Source: Aquificota bacterium
Lineage (GTDB): Bacteria; Thermosulfidibacterota; Thermosulfidibacteria; Thermosulfidibacterales; Thermosulfidibacteraceae
Direction: 5' to 3'
DNA length: 18,533 nt
Assembly (NCBI GenBank): GCA_015494645.1
Contig: WGAU01000051.1
Location: 1 to 18,533, forward strand
A program made the position numbers and the translations under genes. The notes beneath the pieces were generated by a model. It made no database searches and had not been told where the DNA came from. It saw nothing but the letters and a program-made list of their open reading frames with translations. The stretch's first letter is position 1, and each line of letters starts with the position of its first letter. This document shows, piece after piece, positions 14,591-18,533 of the stretch.

Positions 14591-15166
14591 ATGTCGGGAA
14601 CGGGAAAGAGAAGTTTTGTGAGGATTCCCATAGCTGTAAGGATAAGCTTCAATTTTGTAGACCCTTCAAAAAGGGAAGATCTTATCCGGGAAATCACAAG
14701 GGGAGGAGAGGATCCCTACAAGGACATAGAGGCCTTTAGTCGTCTGCTTATAGAGAAGCACAAGCTTCAGGAAACAAAGGATGTGAATGCGTTAATCTTG
14801 GATTTTTTAGTTTATATAAAGAGAAAATTGGACGAGATAGAGCTTGTTTTGAAAGATCAGAAAAAGGCTTCTGAGTTTGAGAATAAAGCCATTACGGTAG
14901 ATCTTGGAGGCGGTGGGCTTGCCTTTGAGTGGGAAGAGCCAATACCGCCGGGGAGCTATCTTGATATTCTCATAGATGTTCCTCTCTTTCCAAAACAGGG
15001 GATAAGGGCCTTAGGTAAGGTGGTTACATGTGATAAGGAGAGAAACAGAAACATTGTGAGGGTATCCTTTGACTACATTAAAGAAGACGACAGGGAGGAT
15101 CTTATAAAGTTTGTTTTCATCAAGCAAAGGGAAATCCTCGCCAGAAGATCTTTGGGTCGTGCTTGA
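14591..15166 (+). CDS. PilZ-domain protein with helical insertion (putative c-di-GMP effector)
   Basis: This 191-residue cytoplasmic protein begins like a PilZ domain. KRSFVRIPI holds the RxxxR pair (Arg7, Arg11). The second half has the DxxxxG part (Asp104 to Gly109 in VDLGGGGLAF) and the usual GSYLDILIDVP beta strands. The motifs are about 90 residues apart instead of the usual 20-30; a charged helical stretch (about 28-95) lies between. The serine of the canonical D/NxSxxG is Gly106 here, so c-di-GMP binding may be weakened or altered. Similar helical insertions are known in some non-canonical PilZ proteins. It faces away from the diguanylate cyclase gene and its stop overlaps the next gene (TGATG), suggesting joint work in motility or surface control. 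Confidence 0.7.
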   Translation: MSGTGKRSFVRIPIAVRISFNFVDPSKREDLIREITRGGEDPYKDIEAFSRLLIEKHKLQETKDVNALILDFLVYIKRKLDEIELVLKDQKKASEFENKAITVDLGGGGLAFEWEEPIPPGSYLDILIDVPLFPKQGIRALGKVVTCDKERNRNIVRVSFDYIKEDDREDLIKFVFIKQREILARRSLGRA

Positions 15167-15585
15167 TGGAGCATCTATTCCTTATCTTTCAGGTTGTATT
15201 TGATGTGGTGGTTATAATCCTGTTGGCTGTGCTAATTTCACGCAGAAGGCTTGAAAGAGAAGATATAGACAGGATTTTGGCCGTGGAGGAAAGAATAAAG
15301 GTGCTTCTTGAGGATAAAACAAGGGAAATAAGCGCTTTTCACGATATGGTGGCTTACGAAAGGGATAAGGCCATTGAGGAACTTAAGAAAAAAGAGCTTG
15401 AGATAGAAAAAAAACTGGCTCTTCTTTCCGATGCAGTGGGAAGGAAGGAGGAAGAAAAGAGAAAAAAAAGAGATATGGTCAAACATCTTTTAAAGAAGGG
15501 TAAAACCCCTGCCGAAATAGCATCTGAGCTGGATATTCCAATAAGCGAAGTAAAGCTTATCGCTGAGCTTTTACAGAAGGTTTAG
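15166..15585 (+). CDS. Membrane-anchored coiled-coil protein with C-terminal HTH-like segment (DUF2802-like)
   Basis: The ATG at 15166 overlaps the PilZ stop by one base (TGATG), so translation is probably coupled; a TTG one codon earlier also keeps the frame. The 139-residue protein has one N-terminal membrane helix (about 4-23), a short basic stop-transfer RRRLERE, a long charged coiled coil (about 30-110), and a final segment KKGKTPAEIASELDIPISEVKLIAELL that resembles a helix-turn-helix. This layout fits the DUF2802/DUF6115 type, often found in flagellar and chemotaxis neighbourhoods; the family match is from memory. No function is known. The 3' end overlaps the convergent SUMF1-like gene by 29 nt, and no terminator lies at the junction. 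Confidence 0.75.
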   Translation: MEHLFLIFQVVFDVVVIILLAVLISRRRLEREDIDRILAVEERIKVLLEDKTREISAFHDMVAYERDKAIEELKKKELEIEKKLALLSDAVGRKEEEKRKKRDMVKHLLKKGKTPAEIASELDIPISEVKLIAELLQKV

Positions 15586-16393
15586 GTGCAGGAAGTTCTA
15601 CCACAAGTCTGAATCCTATGGCGTCGTACCTCCTTTCAGGAGATATGGCCTTTCTGGTGGAACATCTCAGCAGTTTTGCTTGGCTTTCCCAGCTTCCACC
15701 TTTCACAACTTTTTTCTCCTTTTTGGATGGGATGTTATAGATAGTGTACCAGTCTTCTACCCATTCCCATACGTTTCCTATCATGTCGTAGAGACCAAAG
15801 TCGTTTGGTTTAAAGGAGCCTACGGGAGCGGTGTATTTAAAGGTGTCTTTCCCGCTTTTTCCTCCAAACCCTGACCAGTAATTGGCAAAGTTACCTGGCG
15901 GAGGAGCGTCTCCGAAAGAACATAGGTGCCCTTTGCTTCCTTTGCATGCGTATTCCCATTCTGCCTCGGTGGGAAGCCTAAAAATTAATCCTGTTTTTTT
16001 ACTCAGCCACTTAGCAAAGTTTACAGCATCATGCCAGCTAACACATACTACAGGTTCATTGTCCTTCTGTTCAAACTCGGGCTTTCCCACAGATGTACAT
16101 CCCCAAAGATCTTCTGGTTTGGCTTTTGGATTGTATCTGCTTTCCTTTATAAACTGTTTCCACTGGGAAAGGGTGACTTCTTTGGTTGATATCCAAAACC
16201 CTTTCAAACAGACTTTGCGCAAGGGCTTTTCGTCAAAATAGCACAAATCGTTTTTTGAGGGACATCCCATTTGAAAACACCCTTCAGGGATCCACGTAAA
16301 CTCCATGTTTGTATGCTTTTCTACCCACACCTGAGCGTTGGATGCGAGAAACTGCGCAAGTACCAAAGTAAATATTAGTAAAATCTTTTTCAT
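15557..16393 (-). CDS. Secreted SUMF1/formylglycine-generating-enzyme-fold protein
   Basis: This 278-residue protein of the FGE-sulfatase (SUMF1/EgtB/PvdO) superfamily has a classical signal peptide (KK, hydrophobic 4-17, cleavage probably after SNA at 20). Fold signatures appear in order: a FxMG start, GFWISTKEVTLSQW, VSWHDAVNFAKWL, RLPTEAEWEYA, GLYDMIGNVWEWVEDW, VKGGSW and IGFRLV. The paired cysteines of a true formylglycine-generating enzyme after GGSF are not matched; only LLRCSTR is there, so sulfatase activation is doubtful. Several other cysteines (for example in GCFQMGC and NDLCYF) suggest disulfides. The start has GAGGTGA 4 nt upstream. It follows the octaheme cytochrome gene on the same strand, so a role in maturation or assembly of the periplasmic system is possible but unproven. 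Confidence 0.85.
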   Translation of the reverse strand: MKKILLIFTLVLAQFLASNAQVWVEKHTNMEFTWIPEGCFQMGCPSKNDLCYFDEKPLRKVCLKGFWISTKEVTLSQWKQFIKESRYNPKAKPEDLWGCTSVGKPEFEQKDNEPVVCVSWHDAVNFAKWLSKKTGLIFRLPTEAEWEYACKGSKGHLCSFGDAPPPGNFANYWSGFGGKSGKDTFKYTAPVGSFKPNDFGLYDMIGNVWEWVEDWYTIYNIPSKKEKKVVKGGSWESQAKLLRCSTRKAISPERRYDAIGFRLVVELPAPKPSVKAQR

Positions 16394-16413
16394 TGTTCAC
16401 CTCGCGGAGAGAG

Positions 16414-16443
16414 GGGGGAGGGAGGGGGTCCCTCCCCCTTTTT
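16414..16443 (+). terminator. Rightward intrinsic terminator between two leftward genes
   Basis: A 10-bp stem (GGGGGAGGGA at 16414-16423, TCCCTCCCCC at 16429-16438), loop GGGGG, then TTTTTG on the + strand. In the minus direction the stem is followed by CTCTCTCC, with no T run. It therefore faces transcription from the PilZ side, against the genes on both flanks. In the minus-strand transcript it could still act as a stabilising hairpin. Confidence 0.65.
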
Positions 16444-16453
16444 GTTGTTAGGA

Positions 16454-17803
16454 TTAATAGGGGGCAGAGGACATTACAGGAGAAAGTTCTTCTATCTTGT
16501 TATGCTTTATTCTGTATTCGTAGATAGCCTGCATGTCCTTGAACACTTGGAAGAGCTGGAAGAAACCATGCCAGTGTGCATAATCGGGACCATCCATAGC
16601 AGCGCCTTGTCTGGCCCTTCTGCCTACATGGTGCCAGAGATAGTAGTAAAGCTCCTGGAACGCATCAGACCAGGGATCCTTTTTCAGGAGACCACGCTTC
16701 TTAAGATCCTGAAGCATGGCTTCAGCTTTGTCATAGTAGTAGTCGTAGAGTTTAACGGCATCGTCCAGCTTTTTGAAGAAAGCTTCTGTATGGGTGCTGG
16801 AATGACAATTAGCACAAACCTTTTTCATAAGCTTTCTACCCCTGGGGCCATATCCGCGTTCAGGCTGGTCCTTGGGGGTGTTTACGCCTCTTATAGTATC
16901 GCCGTTCTTGTGCATGAGATCCCAGTAGAGCCTTTCACCCACATTGTGGGTGGTCTTGAGGTCTCCAATCCCGCTCATGTGGCAAGTGGCGCATGTGGGA
17001 GCTTCATAGTCTCCGGGTTCCCATGCATCGGGAGCGCTATCCCACTTCCACTTCTCGCCGTGGGCGAGATAAAGCTGTCCGTGGGCGCTTTCAAGGTATA
17101 TCTCAATATCTGGGTGGTCAGGACCGATGTGGCACCTTCCACAGGTGTCTGGCTTTCTGGCCTGTTCAATAGAGAACTTGTGTCTGTAGTGACAAGATAC
17201 GCAGTTTCCGATTCCACCATCGGGATATCTTGTTCCTATTCCACCTGGCCAGCCGTCAACAGGCTTCTTGTCGGGACCAAGCTTTACCTTTGTTCCGTGG
17301 CACATCTGGCACCCAGTTCTTCTGGTAGCTGTGGTTCTTGGGTCTCCCTTGGGAACACCAGCGAACTGTCCACCCTCAAAGTACTCCATGAGCTTCTTCA
17401 TCTTGGCAAGTTCCACCACCGGGCGGGAGGCCAACCTTGCGTGAGAGCTCTTGGAAAACTCCTCTGCTTCTGTGGGATGGCACTTGGCACAGGTTTTTGG
17501 AGAAACCATGGGAGAGGTGTAGATGTTGGTTCCCTTCACACCCTCGCACTGGCTTGCCATAGGAGAGTCCTTAGGAACCACGTGACAGTCGTAACAGGAG
17601 ACACCTGCATGGGCCATGCGGCTTTCTTTCCACTGCTGAACAATTCCCGGAGTCTTCTTGGAGTGACACTCAATACACTGCAGGGCTTCCTTGGAGTATC
17701 CGCGTTTGATTACTAAGTTGGTGCTTTTGGCAAGGTTAGGGTAGTACTGAGAATACGCCATGCTCCATACAAGCACGGCAAGTAAAGATAATAAATACCT
17801 CAT
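16454..17803 (-). CDS. haoA: Octaheme c-type cytochrome, hydroxylamine oxidoreductase (HAO/HaoA) family
   Basis: This is a periplasmic multiheme redox enzyme. The ATG at 17803 (449 residues) has GGAGGTGA 6 nt upstream; an in-frame GTG lies one codon earlier. A signal peptide is evident (residues 1-18, MAYS end). Eight CxxCH heme sites begin at residues 43, 70, 105, 165, 201, 221, 271 and 330, and no CxxCK is present. That excludes canonical NrfA and octaheme tetrathionate or nitrite reductases and fits the HAO family, including the reductive HAO of Epsilonproteobacteria that turns nitrite to ammonium via hydroxylamine. The C-terminal helical region (335-449) also fits. It overlaps haoC by 1 nt, supporting a quinol-fed reductase. 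Whether the Tyr that cross-links the P460 heme exists cannot be settled without alignment. Confidence 0.85.
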   Translation of the reverse strand: MRYLLSLLAVLVWSMAYSQYYPNLAKSTNLVIKRGYSKEALQCIECHSKKTPGIVQQWKESRMAHAGVSCYDCHVVPKDSPMASQCEGVKGTNIYTSPMVSPKTCAKCHPTEAEEFSKSSHARLASRPVVELAKMKKLMEYFEGGQFAGVPKGDPRTTATRRTGCQMCHGTKVKLGPDKKPVDGWPGGIGTRYPDGGIGNCVSCHYRHKFSIEQARKPDTCGRCHIGPDHPDIEIYLESAHGQLYLAHGEKWKWDSAPDAWEPGDYEAPTCATCHMSGIGDLKTTHNVGERLYWDLMHKNGDTIRGVNTPKDQPERGYGPRGRKLMKKVCANCHSSTHTEAFFKKLDDAVKLYDYYYDKAEAMLQDLKKRGLLKKDPWSDAFQELYYYLWHHVGRRARQGAAMDGPDYAHWHGFFQLFQVFKDMQAIYEYRIKHNKIEELSPVMSSAPY

Positions 17804-18363
17804 CACAGCTCACCTCCCTGTTTATTTTGTTTTATCTTTTGAGCAAGTACGGCTCTGATGTTTCCATGACCTACAGTGCTGTGGCAGGATATGCAGGTCT
17901 TATCCGTTTCCCTAAGTAGATAGGCCCTGTGGGCCAGGATGGCCTTAAGCGGGACTCCGTTTCCAATGAGTTCCTTGTGACACTCCCTGCATCCCGACTC
18001 GTAAACCTTTACCTTTCTTTCGGGATCTTTCAGGGCTTCCAACCACTCCTGATAGGTTGCCATTTTTCCGGTCATGTGGGCGTAGAAGTCACTCATGCCT
18101 GCCATTCCTTTGGTGATAAGGTATTTGATAAGTCCTTCATGGGGAAGATGGCAGTCAACACACCTTGCCCTTACAGCACCGCGATGCTTATCGGGACCAT
18201 GGGCGGCTACCTTCCACGTTTCGTGGAATACTTTCATCTCGTGACAGGATGCACAGAAGGAAACATGATTTGTTGCAGTTATCTGTGCTGCTGAAAATAA
18301 GGCTATACCTCCTGCTACAATAGCACCAAGGATAAAGCCCAGAAAAGCTTTCTTCAAACCCAT
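17803..18363 (-). CDS. haoC: Tetraheme NapC/NrfH-type membrane-anchored cytochrome c (HaoC-like)
   Basis: This is a quinol dehydrogenase expected to feed electrons from the menaquinol pool to the octaheme partner. It has an N-terminal uncleaved membrane anchor (about 4-26) and a periplasmic domain with CxxCH at 37, 68, 125 and 157 (numbered from the ATG at 18363; 186 residues). The start is uncertain: AAAGGAGGTG abuts this ATG, and a TTG at 18357 has the better 8-nt spacing (MKKAFLGF); a TTG at 18387 is also open. The stop shares its last base with the haoA start (TGATG). Length and heme spacing fit NapC/NirT/NrfH. The pairing with an all-CxxCH octaheme protein rather than NrfA favours HaoC. 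Confidence 0.85.
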   Translation of the reverse strand: MGLKKAFLGFILGAIVAGGIALFSAAQITATNHVSFCASCHEMKVFHETWKVAAHGPDKHRGAVRARCVDCHLPHEGLIKYLITKGMAGMSDFYAHMTGKMATYQEWLEALKDPERKVKVYESGCRECHKELIGNGVPLKAILAHRAYLLRETDKTCISCHSTVGHGNIRAVLAQKIKQNKQGGEL

Positions 18364-18394
18364 CACCTCCTTTGCGCTGGATTCCAATTTAATA

Positions 18395-18423
18395 ATTTAT
18401 TTTACCGCCTTTAGACTTTTCAA
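18395..18423 (-). promoter_or_regulatory. Predicted promoter of haoC-haoA
   Basis: On the minus strand TTGAAA (18418-18423) and ATAAAT (18395-18400) are 17 nt apart, ending about 30 nt before the ribosome site of haoC, in an AT-rich stretch between the kinase stop and haoC. This was identified by eye only. Confidence 0.4.
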
Positions 18424-18435
18424 CACCTTTTGAAG

Positions 18436-18533
18436 TTAATTTTCTGTTACAACAGGTAGCTTGATGTGAAAGGTAACTCCGGGATGGTTGGGGGAGTCTA
18501 TCCAAATCTCTCCACCGTGGGCTTCCACAATAC
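18436..18533 (-). CDS. Sensor histidine kinase, C-terminal fragment (cut by window edge)
   Basis: The last 32 codons on the minus strand read IVEAHGGEIWIDSPN, then PGVTFHIKLPV, then TAA. This is the standard ending of the HATPase_c domain (the segment after the G2 box, with the terminal strand TFHIKLP). The stop is at 18436-18438. The rest of the gene, including any sensor domain and its response regulator, lies beyond the window. It is transcribed in the same direction as haoC-haoA and ends about 70 nt before them, so it could belong to a two-component system controlling that electron-transfer pair. Confidence 0.8.
   Translation of the reverse strand, partial: IVEAHGGEIWIDSPNHPGVTFHIKLPVVTEN

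Noticed and set aside
16442..17716. Plus-strand open frame of 424 codons opposite the octaheme cytochrome
   Set aside because: The minus strand encodes eight ordered CxxCH motifs and a signal peptide. The plus frame starts right after the terminator at 16414-16443 and shows no motif.
16454..17803. Octaheme cytochrome as NrfA, octaheme nitrite reductase or tetrathionate reductase
   Set aside because: Those enzymes normally have a CxxCK (or CxxCK-like) catalytic heme site. All eight sites here are CxxCH.
1..18533. CRISPR arrays, tRNA/rRNA genes, insertion sequences or phage genes
   Set aside because: I saw no regularly spaced repeats, cloverleaf or rRNA-like sequence, transposase motif or terminal inverted repeats on reading both strands. 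A tRNA or small RNA hidden in an intergenic gap cannot be fully excluded without covariance search.

Overview
The window looks like chromosomal DNA of an anaerobic, probably thermophilic, autotrophic or facultatively autotrophic bacterium. Strong Shine-Dalgarno sites, frequent AGG/AGA and ATA codons, tight operons and a nearly complete set of reversible TCA-cycle genes support this. The gene set (citrate synthase, malate dehydrogenase, two-subunit fumarase, four-subunit succinate dehydrogenase/fumarate reductase, succinyl-CoA synthetase and a ferredoxin-dependent 2-oxoacid oxidoreductase, with no ATP-citrate lyase in view) matches what I recall of Thermosulfidibacter-like organisms, whose TCA cycle runs reductively through citrate synthase. 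That assignment is an inference and no database was searched.

Region 1 (1-12446, + strand) is the TCA block. A terminator of an off-window gene (61-89) is followed by a citrate synthase promoter carrying a perfect 8+8 inverted repeat, then gltA (194-1522), mdh (1590-2537), the fumarase subunits and sdhCDAB (2608-7383, gaps of about 10-20 nt), and sucCD-korDABC (7467-12414). Terminator-like hairpins lie after gltA, after mdh, after sdhB and after korC. The first three leave little or no room for a new promoter before the next gene, so they look like attenuators that set relative output. Together the enzymes interconvert oxaloacetate + acetyl-CoA, citrate, malate, fumarate, succinate, succinyl-CoA and 2-oxoglutarate. 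Aconitase and isocitrate dehydrogenase must be elsewhere.

Region 2 (12456-15585) holds a gamma-class carbonic anhydrase-like gene right behind the kor terminator. A convergent soluble diguanylate cyclase (GGEEF plus I-site) follows. Divergent from it is a small ORF / atypical PilZ protein / membrane-anchored coiled-coil protein operon. The two transcription units face away from each other across 285 nt, and their best predicted promoters share one -10 region. This is a compact c-di-GMP synthesis and response locus.

Region 3 (15557-18533, - strand) encodes, in transcription order, the C-terminal end of a sensor histidine kinase (cut by the window edge), a membrane-anchored tetraheme NapC/NrfH-type cytochrome, an octaheme hydroxylamine-oxidoreductase-family cytochrome c, and a secreted SUMF1/formylglycine-generating-enzyme-fold protein. 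The two cytochrome genes overlap by one base and probably form a quinol-to-periplasm electron-transfer pair. A rightward-facing terminator sits upstream of the SUMF1-like gene, suggesting that the c-di-GMP operon transcript runs antisense through it.

No rRNA, tRNA, CRISPR array, insertion sequence or phage gene was recognised. No gene-free stretch exceeds 300 bases; the longest are 14307-14590 (divergent promoters and a small ORF) and 1-193 (terminator and promoter).
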